From positions 197,576,935-197,640,934 of the forward strand of contig CP136061.1 in assembly GCA_032622095.1 (NCBI GenBank): 64,000 bases of DNA, written 5' to 3'. Made by a program: the position numbers and the translations under genes. This stretch comes from Siphonodentalium dalli. Lineage: Eukaryota; Mollusca; Scaphopoda; Gadilida; Siphonodentaliidae. This document shows, piece after piece, positions 46,081 to 57,603 of this stretch. Under the pieces are notes generated by a model, which was given only the letters and a program-made list of their open reading frames with translations, was not told where the DNA came from and searched no databases. Positions within the stretch are counted from its first letter, which is position 1. Every line of letters starts with the position of its first letter.

Positions 46081-46760
46081 TCGCATAGTGAAATAATGAA
46101 GGAGTCACTGTAGTTGTATATCATGTATATAGTCACAATATATATAATGCAACATGTAAGTTGACATGACCTCTGCTCTGTTTGGCTTATGATTGAGTTC
46201 TGAAGTGCTCTTCGCACCACTCGTGCACTCAATCACTACTCCGGATCAGAATCTTATCCCACGACACTGGTAATAAACGTGTAGAAATTAGAATCCATAT
46301 TTAATATAATAATAAATCCTTCAGACGTTCAGTGATACCGATCTCCAGAATCAACAACTGGCTCTTCAATGCAGTTCCACTCAATTGTTGTTTTTAAGAA
46401 GGATCGTCGTGCTAGTACGCAGTAGATCGAACGATTCTCTGACAGTGTTTATAGTACTTGTTACACAGCTCCTAAGTTCTCCACCGGATTTTAACAGACA
46501 CTCCCACTCCCACTGGGAACACTCAGTCACAGTAAAACTGACAGTGAATGAGTGATACTGATAGTGATACAGTCCTCAAATTCGGTTGATTTTATTTTCC
46601 TTACGTCTTCTTATAACTTTTTTTAGAATTAGATATAGATTCTTCATTTGTAGAATAATAATCAATTATCACGACAATCGTCGTCAACAATGAATGAAAT
46701 CGCTAATTTGATCGATTCAATGATTGTTGACACTGTGACTCGGTGAATGTCAGGACTCAC

Positions 46761-46930
46761 GACAATTTCGTCGGATCTGGTTCATGTAAATATGGGCCAA
46801 TATTTAAACACAAGCTCTCAAATGCATCTTCGGTATCTGCCAGAAACGCAGGATCCTCCACAGCACGTATATCATCGCCGTGTTCATGTTCAGGGTCACC
46901 TTTTGACTCGAAAATGAGCAGAGAATCCAT
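46761..46930 (-). CDS. Candidate first coding exon of an unidentified host or transposon gene
   Basis: From ATG (complement of 46928-46930, context AAGATGG) the frame reads MDSLLIFESKGDPEHEHGDD, IRAVEDPAFLADTEDAFESL, CLNIGPYLHEPDPTKL, and then meets GTGAGT (46755-46760), a consensus splice donor that splits the next codon (phase 2). The acidic leader followed by IGPYLHEPD resembles the PYxFEP-type N-terminus of several invertebrate proteins, including P2X7-C-terminal-domain-like ones. That link is inference. Upstream is a promoter-like CpG/E-box/CRE stretch. No second exon was found to the left. Confidence 0.45.
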
Positions 46931-46998
46931 CTTATTTTGTAAACAAAACGTTTGCGGAATGTTCCATGTTTACGTCACGGGTTTTGGGGTCACGTGAC
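46931..46998 (-). promoter_or_regulatory. Promoter-like sequence upstream of the 46.9-kb exon
   Basis: On the minus strand, GAGTCACGTGACCCC contains a palindromic GTCACGTGAC E-box and CCGTGACGTAAAC contains a CRE-like TGACGTAA, within 70 bp upstream of the ATG. Their spacing and CpG content fit a proximal promoter. No TATA box is seen. Confidence 0.4.
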
Positions 46999-46999
46999 T

Positions 47000-48775
47000 C
47001 GAGCAAAATTAGCTTAAAACAAATAATCGATTTTTAAAAGTCGCTAAAAACACGTTTATTGATAAGAATTATCGCTATTTTTTTTATTGGATGTTATATT
47101 TGAACCTTATTCACAGCAAACTAGCCATGTGACATTGAAATGATGCGACATTTAACATTTGCCTTTTAAGTAAAGAGTACACAATATCTTTCTACGTCGT
47201 ATATTTAACGGTGGTTATACCGCAAAAATTCAAGTGCACTGTACTTTAGTATACTGTAGAAAAAACACTTACACCACCAATATTATGTTCGACCGACAAA
47301 GAATGGCACAAGCACATGGTATCGCAGACATTTCCATAAATAATATGATGGGTGAGGTAAGATTAGACTTCATAATTCTATGAACTAAGGTTCCGTTGTT
47401 TAGGTAACAAGGTTTGGTCGAATTCCCAATTGATGGACTATAACATTACACGTATGAAATTGTGCTCACAATAATATGACAATTATTCAGGTTGGTAACT
47501 CTAGGTATTTGATTGTTGGTGAATGCGGCTTGATTCATCAAATTTTCGAACAATCACAAATATGATATTAATCTTGAGTCAAACATGCATTACATGCAAT
47601 CAGCCATTGACATATTATGTAACAGTAGACAGTAGGCCAGCACATATTATGCTGAATAATGGGGCACGCATTTATAGCAGAGTAGAATCAGAAGGCAATT
47701 TCAATCAATATCCAAAATCTCACAAGAGATCCAATTTAATACATGTGTGTATATATAGAATTAAATGAAAACAGAGAAGCAATTTTGATGAATTATTGAA
47801 TGATCAATTTACCACAGACCTACAAACTGCATCTATTTTCTGAATACAATTATTTCAAGTGAGCTTTTCAATTACGTGTAATACTAATATCGACCAAATC
47901 ATACGAATCTGGCCTCTCATTTTAAGACATAAAGGAACAAAGCTATCACAGTTTATATCACTTAAATTTATATAACGAATTTGTATACCTGTTTTGGTAT
48001 GAAATGTTCCAGTCACCGGCGTGAAATTGTCCAGTCACTTACATGTGCACTTACTTGACGTATATTTGTACATATTACATAATTATCATAACTTTTAGTT
48101 TGGCACGTCCGATTTTTAAAATGTGTTCATATGCTTTCTCACCAAGTACATGCTATACACATATACCCAAAAATTACATATAATCAACTATATATAATGT
48201 GTTCACAAAGGGCGCATACGTTCCAATTGGCTGAAAGGTTCATTTAAAATCACATTTCTATAAATAAAACCTCCATGTCTCCACTGGCATGCCCATAACA
48301 CGATCACAGAAAACACCATAGATGGCGTAATGGCAACCGGAAACTATGTGTAAAATGGCAAATTGGCGGTATATGCAAATGAGGTTGTTGTCTGGTTCGT
48401 CCCATAACGTTTAATAGAGGATGAACAAATACATTTTAAAAGTTGAGGAAAACATAATAAAACGTGTTATTATATATTCATCAACTTTTAACGTCAAAAT
48501 ATAAATCATATCCCCACTTCCAGAAGACCGAACGTGTTATCATACTCTCAAGATGTTATCTTACTCTCGGCACTACGTCATGACGTCATTCGGTATCATT
48601 GTGCGTTCTTTTAATGTAACTGGCTTATGACATTGTTGTTTAAGAACGTGTTGGGACTAACTGTGTGTTTCATCGTGGTGTAGGTCGTAACAAACTGGTA
48701 TATAGAAAATATAATAAACACAACAGTTAACGTTATGTGAAAAACTCCGGTAGGGTGGTCAAATAGAATGGAGAA
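47000..48775. other. No recognised feature
   Basis: AT-rich, low-copy sequence. The 81-codon frame 47523-47768 has no domain signature. TACGTCATGACGTCATT near 48,573-48,590 holds a CRE-type TGACGTCA, without an identified gene nearby. Confidence 0.4.
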
Positions 48776-48779
48776 TAAT

Positions 48780-48962
48780 CTTGCTCAAAGTAGTTATTTT
48801 TACGATTATTAATCCAAATTTACAACACACAGTCATTCTTATATATTAATTAAATGCAATGACTTTCGATGGCGAAACCATTTGCGTTGGTTTATCTGCG
48901 TCCCGAATCGAAATGTAAATATTTACAATTGCGCATAGTTCAGACGATGTTTTCTATGGAGA
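48780..48962 (+). repeat. Dispersed repeat, partner of 11,622-11,812 (inverted)
   Basis: CTCAAAGTAGTTATT, TCATTCTTATATATTA, AAATGCAATGACT, AATGTAAATATTTACAATT and GTTCAGACGATGTT match the reverse complement of the 11.6-kb copy in the same order. Confidence 0.75.
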
Positions 48963-49142
48963 GGTAAGGTCGATTTCTTTGAGATTTTTGTCGATCTCAG
49001 TAGAATGCTGCATTCCTCAAGTTGGCATAGCGCCTGATTACTAACTTATCAGTTTCACATATCCGAGAAAGTCCTGTCTTTAACTGGTATGAGTAGAGTA
49101 CGGGTCTTCTCCTCTCGTGAGGATTACGTACCTTTATTTCGA

Positions 49143-49403
49143 ACAATACTCCGAAGGTCCTACTATTCCGAAGGTCCAAACATACGAAGGTCCGATATTC
49201 CGAAGGTCCAATACTACGAAGGTCCGGTATTCCGAAGGCTGAATACGCCGAATGTCCGATATTCCGAAGTATCAATAATCCGAAGGTCCAATAGACCGAA
49301 GGTCTAATACTCCGCAGGCCCAATAATCCGAAGGTCTAATACTACTAAGTTTGTATACTCCGAAGACTGATTATTCCGAAGGTTCGATACTCCGAACGTT
49401 TTC
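49143..49403 (+). repeat. Minisatellite of ~14-15-bp ATACTCCGAAGGTCC units
   Basis: About 17 imperfect units with consensus A(T/C)A(T/C)TCCGAAGGTCCA. Substitutions are scattered across units. The same motif in opposite orientation forms the array at 57,604-57,813. Reading frames through it are artefacts. Confidence 0.88.
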
Positions 49404-49851
49404 TGATAACGACGGGTTTAAATCGCGTGCAGACATTTGATAGACAATTTTAGGGATATATCTACCGATGCATTGTGCATTGTCGTGACTGCGGGGTTGT
49501 GAGATTCCACATTGTCCCAGTGGGCTTAGACGAGAGCTTCGAAGCATAAATATAAAAGACCATAATTTTGATCAAAGAATTTCATCATAGATTGGAATCA
49601 TGTGCGAAGTTGCCCTATCAAAGTGCACTGCAACCTTTTAGTTCAACGTCAAACTCAGTCATGGACTCGATATCACTTGCGATGACCTATCATAAGTCAA
49701 TGCACTATTCATGATCACACAATAAGAAGATCTCTGCCAAATTAGTTCTGAAATCAATTATACTTCAATATCCAACAGTTTATTCTAATTATTTTGGGAT
49801 ATAACATTGCATGTTCACAAAACAAATGCCATGCATTTCGTTCCTTATTCA
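49404..49851. other. No recognised feature
   Basis: Low-copy sequence between the minisatellite and family A copy A3. Confidence 0.4.
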
Positions 49852-52529
49852 TCATCTATATCTATATTTGCGAATGTCTGTCTGTCTGTGTTCTATAGAA
49901 ATTCACAGGGGACCATCTAGATGATGCCAAAGGGGTCTGCTAGGAGTAGCTTTTTACGAGAAAGATAATGGTCGGGGTTAGAACTTTCTAAGGTGACGCC
50001 GTTGTTGTCAGGGGCAGAAAAGGTGGAGGGGCAGAAAAAAAATTGTCGCCGATTGCCACCAAACTTATATATAATCATCCCCATAATATGAGGAATCTAA
50101 TGGCGTGGTTTAAATATGGCAAAAGTCGCGCCGTTCGCGTCAGGGGTGCCCGGAAGGGGGGGGGCATATTTTTGTTTCTGTCGCCGATTGCCACGAAACT
50201 TACATATAATCATCCCCATGCTATGAAGAATCCAACGGTGTGGTTTAAATATGTCAAAAGTGGCGTCGTTTGAGTCAGGGGTGAACGGAAGGGGAGAGGG
50301 GCACCAAAATTGATCAAACTAATTTTAGCGCCGATTTCCACCAAATTGATATATATTCTTCTTCATGATACAAGGAATCTAATTGTGCGATTTAACAACG
50401 CCAAATTGTTGTTTTTGGATGAGAGATTGGGAGGGGGGGGCACTAAATTTGATAATAAGTCGCCGATTGCCACCACACTTATACAAAATCATCCCCATGG
50501 TAGGAGGAGTCTAATGGTGTGGTTTTTATCAGTCAAATGTGGCCTCATTCGAGTCAGGGTTGCATTGAAAGGGACAGGGGCACCAAAATTGATGCACAAT
50601 TTTTTTAGCGCCAATTTCCACCAAATTGATACACGTTTTTATCCATGATACGAGGAATCTAATCGTGATTTAAAAGACGCCATAGTGGTGCTGTTTGGGT
50701 GAGAGATGGCGAGGGGAGGGATTGGCACCAAATTTGATAAAAACAATTGTTTAGTCGCCGATTATCATCAAACTTATAAACAATCATCTCCATGATATCG
50801 CGTGGATTGATACATATTCTTCTCCGTGATACGAGGAATCTTATCGTGTGGTTTAGATACACCAAATTGGTGCCCTATGGGTGAGAGATATGCGGACCTT
50901 AAATTTGATACGAATTTGTATACTCGCCAATTTTCAATAAAGTTCATATATATGCATCTCTAATCTCTAATGAGTCTTAGTGTGTGCAGATTGAGTCCGA
51001 AATAGGGACGGGAGGGTCACCAAAACTGATACAAAATATTTTTAGTACCAATTACCATCAAATTCAGACACGTTCTTCTCAAATGATACAAGAAATAAAA
51101 TCGTGCTGTCTGTCTGTCTTTTTGTCTGTCTGTGTGCATTCTATATATAACTTCACACTGTACAATCGAGATGGCACCAAGGCGTTCTAAGAGGGGTAAC
51201 TTTTTACAAGGAAAACAATGGTGCGGGTTAAAATTTCCAAAATGACGCTGTTGGTGGGAGGGGAAATTTAAAAAATATAGTGAAATAGTTTTGTCGCTGA
51301 TTTCCACCAAACGAATACATAATCACCTTCGCAATATGGCGTTGTTCGAGTCAGCGTTGCATCAACAATTGATTTAATAAACCAAATTCCACCAAATTCA
51401 TACACGTTTTTCTCTAATGATATACCATGAATTAAATCACATTTGGTGTCGTTTGCGTCACGGATGGCGAGCGGATATGCACTATCATTGATAAGATTGC
51501 TATTCGCCGATATCCATATATAAGTTATATACAGTCACCAGGCCATCTCCATATCATTTTAAGTAGTTGGGCGTTAAAATTTCACAATCCCGACATATGG
51601 TGACCCACATAAGTCACTTGAACAATTATATCTTCTTAACAGTCATATTTATATGGGAATGGCAATCAAGGCATTCACACAATGAGCTAGCAAAAAGAGA
51701 TAACGTATATTTATCATTCTATTGAAGAGATACATATATTCGTGCAAACTGAGAGACATCGAACCGTCAGAGGATTGCATATATATAATAACAAAATTTA
51801 GTCTGTTCCATTCAATACAGTTTCCACAAAAAGTTACAATTTGTCAAGAGATATGGAAGGCCTGTTCAAAAATAGTGGTCACAGTGTGCAGTCAAATATA
51901 GTTTCTTCTGATATACAAGAAAATGCAGTTAGTAGCACAAGCCTTTTCATGATCCTACCAATACTGACATCTGACAAGGGTTTTAGAACAGACTCATCGA
52001 CTGACATACACAACTCAAAATCTCGCTCTGTGCCTGTCACATGTAGCTGATATATCTGCGCATCAGCATTTCGTTTAAACTAAGAATATTTAGCCAATAT
52101 ATAGCACCATGAACAGAGGAGCACATGGAAATTTCTTTGAAACATCTGTATCTTCATGGAGATATGATAGCCAGGTGTCCTCGAGATCTTAGTCCAACCC
52201 ACTAGCTAGATTGATTGATACATCTCAATATGTAAAACCCAATTATAATCTTTTATCTAACTAATGTGTTTATGATGTTCATGTATCATATTATAACGTC
52301 TAATGTATACGCAGTTGTAAATAAATAAATACTTCATTATTGTTGGAACGGATTAATCGTGATAAACAGAATGACAATTGACAAGGTGAGCCACTACTTA
52401 TATTCCATGACTGTAATAATCATGTTTTGTGATGCTATTTGAATATACAATTTAAGCAAGAGCATTCTCTATTCCCAACAAATATCCACAGCATACATTA
52501 ACCTGTGCAACGCCGGGTAACCCTGCTAG
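49852..52529 (-). repeat. Family A repeat, full-length copy A3
   Basis: The right end is CGCCGGGTAACCCTGCTAG (complement of the 5' end). The left end is CTATATTTGCGAATGTCTGT with CTGTCTGTGTTCTATAGAAA (complement of the 3' end). The core of ~120-150-bp units occupies 50,040-51,360. The internal tail copy (TGTCTGTCTTTTTGTCTGTC) lies near 51,107-51,130. It contains the short conserved frame on its forward (minus) strand. About 2.68 kb, similar in length to A2 and A4. Confidence 0.88.
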
Positions 52530-52550
52530 TATATCATAAAATGACCGGAA

Positions 52551-52920
52551 TGACCCCAAATTCGTTGATAGCCTCCTCGGCCAAACATTTTGGACCAAAA
52601 AAAAAGTTGAGTCAAGTTTGAAAAAGTGAATCGAACAGTGGTCCGAGCGCTGCTCGGGTCGAAAATTATCGGGACTTGGTGGGGATGACCCCAAATTATA
52701 TTTTTCGACCCGAGATGCGATCGGACCATTTTTTCGACCCACTTTTTCAAACTTGACTCAATTTTTTTCGGCTCAAAATGTTTGGCCGAGATGGCTATGA
52801 ATTATTTTTACTGTTATGATTTCCCGACTTTACTTATTTTCGACCCACATTTTTTTCGAACTCGACCCAATCCATGTTCGGCCCTAAACGTTTGGCCCAG
52901 GTGGCTATGAACGAATTTGT
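52551..52920. repeat. Imperfect palindrome with ~125-bp arms plus a third partial copy
   Basis: Left arm GGCCAAACATTTTGGACC, GAGTCAAGTTTGAAAAAGTG, GGTCCGAGCGCTGCTCGGGT (52,575-52,665) pairs with ATGGTCCGATCGC-type, CACTTTTTCAAACTTGACTC, CAAAATGTTTGGCCGA on the right (52,684-52,806). A third diverged copy of the right arm (TTTTCGACCCACATTTTTTT, AAACGTTTGGCC, GGTGGCTATGAA) follows at 52,812-52,915. Confidence 0.75.
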
Positions 52921-53690
52921 CGAGAGAGGCAGAGAGAGGGTGCGGAGAGAGCGATAAAGAGATGGAGAAGAGGGGGAAGCGACATAGTTGTGAGACTGCT
53001 TATTATGCCAGGCGCCACGGGAGGGGTCGTCTGCCTTAAATATATAACTATTTCAGGAATGAGCATATACATGTACATTTATTAGTATTCTAGTATTTGC
53101 CCCACTGCCAGGTTCCTGCATATGGCTATAGTTAGGACTGGGGTTCCTTCAACTCCCCGCTGCGACATCACTGGGGGTTTACATGGTTGCTTAGTTATAA
53201 TAGTAGAATCTTTAAAATAATTGAATTTACATACAACCCTTATAATAATCTGACCTTCTAGTCTGGTCGATAAACTAAAATTTTAGGGTCAACCTAGAAA
53301 TAATTTGGACTAAGTTTGTTTTTTTTGTTTTTTTTAAGAGGAATATCTGCTTTGAGCATTTTTTTGTAATCCACGATAGCAGTTGTTATCGAAAAATTCT
53401 GAATGCAGTGGTAGGTGTACCATCTAATACCAAATTACTAATAAAATACAATACGCATAAACAATGATTGTCGTAAAGCGTATCGGTATAGAATGTCTGT
53501 CCAAAATGGCCGCCAAATTGGACATAATCTGATGAAAATTACAACTTGTGGGAAATTGAAAGCTAGTCCGACAAGAGTGAACACGTCCTCGAATTATGAT
53601 TTCAGAGTTGTTTAATGCTAACTTTTGATAATAGATGTACCATTATCTCTCTAATGCATCTCGCCAGAGAGCAAGCCAAAGCAGGGTCTC
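52921..53690. other. No recognised gene
   Basis: A short GAGAGA-rich stretch (52,920-52,980) then low-copy sequence to the foldback element. AAAATGGCCGCCAAATTGGA at about 53,503 resembles the 12.6-kb satellite motif. Confidence 0.4.
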
Positions 53691-53708
53691 ATACGTACGG
53701 AGCCCCGT

Positions 53709-54190
53709 AAGTCCCACTTTTTTTTTATCTCGTTTAAATGAGATAATATCTTGCCATACTTTCTTTTATCTCGTTTAAACGAGATAATATCTTGCAATAC
53801 TTTTTTTTATCTCGTTTAAACGAGATAATATCTTGCGATACTTTTTTTTATCTCGTTTAAACGAGATAATATCTCGTTTTAACGAGATAATATCTCGTTT
53901 AAACGAGATAATATCTTGCAATACTTTTTTTTATCTCGTTTAAACGAGATAATATCTTGCCATACTTTTTTTTATCTCGTTTAAACGAGATAATATCTTG
54001 CAATACGTTTTTTTATCTCGTTTAAACGAGATAATATCTTGCGATACCTTTTTTTATCTCGTTTAAACGAGATAATATCTTGCAATACCTTTTTTTATCT
54101 CGTTTAAACGAGATAATATCTTGCCATACTTTTTTTTATCTCGTTTAAACGAGATAATATCTTGCTATACTTTTTTTTATCTCGTTTATC
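53709..54190 (+). repeat. Left outer array: ~10 units of ~41 bp, each holding a 20-bp palindrome
   Basis: Unit: T7-8, then TATCTCGTTTAAACGAGATA (perfect palindrome), then ATATCTTGC(A/G/C/T)ATAC. Units differ mainly at the base after TTGC and in T-run length. One unit near 53,850-53,915 has the palindrome tripled (ATCTCGTTTTAACGAGATAA). Confidence 0.92.
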
Positions 54191-55045
54191 TTGTATGAGC
54201 TGGTAATGCATTAATGGGGCCCTATATAACTGATGTTGCTCTTGTGTGAGCTGGTAATTAAATGCATTAATTTGCATTACTGGGGCCCTATATAAATAAT
54301 GATGTGATTGTATGAGCTGGTAATAAATTAATTGGCATTGCAATGGCCCTATATAACTGATGCTGCCCTTATATGAGCTGGAAGTGCATTACTGGGGGCC
54401 TATATAACTGATGCTGCTTTTTATGAGCTGATAATGCATGAATTGGCATTAATGGGGCCCTATATAAATAATGATGTGATTGCATGAGCTGTTAATGCAT
54501 TAATTGGCATTATAATGGCCCTATATCATATAACTGATGCTGTCATTGTATGAGCTGGTAATGCATTACTGTGGCCCTATATAACTGATGCTGCCCTTGT
54601 ATGAGCTGGTAATGCATTACTGGGGCCCTTTATAACCGATGCTGCTCTTGTATGAACTGGTAATCCATTAATGGAACCTTATATAACCGATGCTGCTCTT
54701 GTTTCAGCTGGTAATGCAGCAATCACCATTACTACGAGCATTACTGTGCCCTATATAAATAATGATGTGCTTGTATGAGCTGGTAATGCATTAATTGGCA
54801 CTACTGGGCCCTATATAACTATGCATGCTGCCATTGTATGAACTGGTAATGCAGTAATCAACATTACTATGGGCCTATATAACTGATGCTGCTCTTATAT
54901 GAACTGGTATGCAGTAATCGGCATTACTGGGCCTTATGTAAGTGATGGTGTCATTGTGTGAGCTGGTAATACATCACAGGAGAACTGTATATAACTGGTG
55001 CTGCTCTTGTGTAAGCTGGTAAAGCATCAATCGGTCCCAGTGTTG
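54191..55045 (+). repeat. Left inner array: ~15 units of ~50-70 bp
   Basis: Units contain TGTATGAGCTGGTAATGCAT, TAAT(T)GGCATTA-type spacer, GGGGCCCTATATAACTGATG and CTGC(T/C)CTT. Length differences come from an optional TTAATTGGCATT block. Confidence 0.9.
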
Positions 55046-55630
55046 CCAATTAATGCATCGTCAGTTCACACAAGAACAGCATCTGTTAAATAAGGACAAA
55101 TAGGGTCCCAGTAATCCATTACCAGCTCATACAAGGGCAGCATCAGTTATATAAGTTAAAATGTGGTCCCTGTAATGCTAATTAAGCATTACCAGCTCAT
55201 ACAAAAGCAGCATCAGTTATATAATGTTCCAGTTACGCATTATCAGTTCACAAAAGAGAAGCATCAGTTATATAGGGCCACAGTAATGCATTACTAGCTC
55301 ATACAAGGGCAGCATCAGTTATATAGGAATATAGGGCCATAGTAATACATTACCAGTTCACACAAGAGCAGCATCAGTTATATAGGGTCCCATTAATGAA
55401 TTACCAGCTCATTCAAGAGCAGCATCAGTTATATAGGCCCCCAGTAATGCATTTCCAGCTCATATAAGGGCAGCATCAGTTATATAGGGCCATTGCAATG
55501 CCAATTAATTTATTACAATCACATCATTATTTATATAGGGCCCAGTAATGCAAATTAATGCATTTAATTACCAGCTCACACAAGAGCAACATCAGTTATA
55601 TAGGGCCCCATTAATGCATTACCAGCTCAT
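55046..55630 (-). repeat. Right inner array: ~11 inverted units
   Basis: Reverse complement of the left inner array (GCAGCATCAGTTATATAGGG, CCAGTAATGCATTACCAGCT, CATACAAG). The outermost four units match the left arm in order and optional blocks, including TTTAATTACCAGCTCACACA, over about 250 bp with only a few differences. Units nearer the centre do not align unit by unit. Confidence 0.9.
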
Positions 55631-55972
55631 ACAAGATAAACGAGATAAAAAAAAGTATAGCAAGATATTATCTCGTTTAAACGAGATAAAAAAAGTATGG
55701 CAAGATATTATCTCGTTTAAACGAGATAAAAAAGGTATTGCAAGATGTTATCTCGTTTAAACGAGATAATATCTCGTTTATACGAGATAAAAAAAAAGTA
55801 TCGCAAGATATTATCTCGTTTCAACGAGATAAAAAAAAGTATCGCAAGATATTATCTCGTTTAAACGAGATAAAAAAAAAGTATTGCAAGATATTATCTC
55901 GTTTAAACGAGATAAAAAAAAGTATGGCAAGATATTATCTCGTTTAATCGAGATAAAAAAAAAGTATTGCAA
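55630..55972 (-). repeat. Right outer array: ~8 inverted ~41-bp units
   Basis: Complement of the left outer array: AAAAAAAAGTATGGCAAGAT, ATTATCTCGTTTAAACGAGA. It has fewer units than the left (about 8 against 10). A doubled palindrome unit occurs near 55,750-55,790. Confidence 0.9.
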
Positions 55973-55999
55973 GTGGGACTTACGGGGCTCCGTACATAC

Positions 56000-57600
56000 A
56001 ACGGTTCAATCTGGACTTTTTGGGCGCCCAGAAACAGAAAAATAACGCAGTTTTATCTGTACTGTTTATCGCAAATCATGCGATATATGTGTAATTAAAC
56101 AGTTAAATGAGATTTAATAGGGATGTATTGATTCTAAGACCTTTTCTAGAAACCGAAATATATGTACCCAGAGCAGTCCAATAAATGTGACAGATCATCA
56201 TTTATTTTTAAATCTACAACATCAAACCTGTCAAAATTCATTACAAAACAACAGTGTGTTAGCTATTCACAGAGCAGTGGGTAAAATGTGTAGATCCTAT
56301 TGTACGTGTCTTAAAAAAATAGTCATAGTCATTGATGCCTCCGGTCAAGTGATGAAACATGAATAATTCGCTTTTATCACATTAATGCATGGTGGTATAC
56401 TATGAACGCAAATTATAAAAATACAAAGGTGTGCCATAGACCATCTTCAATAAATTATCAACTTAACCAAAAATTGGTTACATACTCTGTGGCAGAGACT
56501 GTCTTTATACCTGGAAATAAAATGTGCTTATATTCAATAAGGCCACATATACGGGAAACGTACATGCGCTACGTTATTTGCAACTGCCCACCGCACTTAA
56601 CCCATCTCGCTAATGTTACACATACCTGCTACAAACGAAACCATAAATAGCATCATGGAGTGAATGGTCAACGCAGAAATAATAGCTTTAAGCGCTTATG
56701 ACCTGATATTTTTGCCCAACTACGTGGTGACAATGGCAAGATATTTTAAAACAACAAGATGTTGGAAACTAATATTGTGCATTGCATTGTAGCATATTTT
56801 CATTGTAAAGTGCCGGCTAAAGCAATTTGAACAAAATTGTTTACTAAGAAACCGGATTGGTAGCAGCATAAAAATTGGTCTTAAATAAAATGTACAATGT
56901 ATCTTCTCTTCGATCTGGTGACATGGGATGCTAATCTAATGAAGAGAGGAGTGTTTCTTCATTTAAGTGCTAAATTCAATAATTAATCACAACTCCAAAC
57001 GAAACTACCACGCACTGTGCGGCGAAACATTACTTCGTGTGTTGCATGCCCGCAATAATGTTTGTTTGACCCGACTGTTGGATGTATTCTAAGCAGAAAA
57101 CCCAAACTTTACATACGTAAATCATTGGGATTAACCTGCGTTGCAGTGACCCATCAATCTGTCATATGGATATGTGTTAATGATATGTGTACCTTTAAAG
57201 ATATTTAACAACATACTTGTAAATTACCAATACGTATTTTCACTTGTAGGTGGTTATCCAATATGTTGCTTTCATCGTAGCATGGCTTGGAGTTACGGCC
57301 ATTTTGACAGCCATTTCATGGCCGCGATTGTTATATTTTCTGTCCTTGTCACTCTATTCGCTCCCGTACTCTAATTTCACACACGGGTATATATCGAATG
57401 GAGGAGTAATGCGTGCTAGTTTCGCCGATGAGGGATATATGTAGAAAACCCTACTTCACAAGGCCGGAAAAAATGGCATTTTAAAATCGCTGTAAAATTA
57501 ATTGCTCACAGCGAATTTTGGATATGTTATAGAGGATATATTCCTCTACAAAATGGAATAAACTTAGTACAAATGTTTTCTAGGTCAAGCCTTTTATCGA
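56000..57600. other. No gene established
   Basis: Low-copy AT-rich sequence. One weak exon-like stretch follows a TTTCACTTGTAG acceptor-like site at 57,238-57,249: VVIQYVAFIVAWLGVTAI, hydrophobic, then ISWPRLLYFLSLSLYSLPYS. It could encode membrane helices or be chance; no donor or neighbour exon supports it. Confidence 0.35.
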
Positions 57601-57603
57601 CCA

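Larger units (their letters stand above)
53695..55995. mobile_element. Foldback-type element, 2.3 kb, made of nested inverted satellite arrays
   Basis: Outer ends are GTACGGAGCCCCGTAAGTCC and its complement GGACTTACGGGGCTCCGTAC. The 4-mer ATAC lies directly outside both (53,691-53,694 and 55,996-55,999), a possible target duplication. Each arm has an outer array of ~41-bp units and an inner array of ~50-70-bp units, the two arms being reverse complements. The centre is near 55,040-55,060. No protein is encoded; ORFs such as 55548-55760 are readthrough of the arrays. Architecture matches foldback elements such as Drosophila FB or sea urchin TU, but no sequence relationship is claimed. Confidence 0.85.

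Noticed and set aside
49089-49323. Overlapping ORFs with RRSxxxKVxYxEGP-like repeats
   Set aside because: These are translations of the 15-bp minisatellite; its inverted twin at 57.6 kb gives similar artefacts on the minus strand.
53709-54190. CRISPR-like array (regular palindromic repeats with ~21-bp spacers)
   Set aside because: The spacers are the same T-run plus ATATCTTGCNATAC in every unit, not unique. The array has an inverted partner 1.5 kb away and the genome is eukaryotic. It is a satellite inside a foldback element.
55548-55947. Lys/Asp-rich repeat proteins (RDKKKYSKILSRLNEIKK)
   Set aside because: Translation of the 41-bp foldback satellite units; the same appears on the minus strand in the left arm.
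57174-57444. Membrane-protein exon after a TTTCACTTGTAG acceptor-like site
   Set aside because: Hydrophobic frames are common in AT-rich DNA. No donor, neighbouring exon or known family supports it, so it is mentioned only in the interval description.
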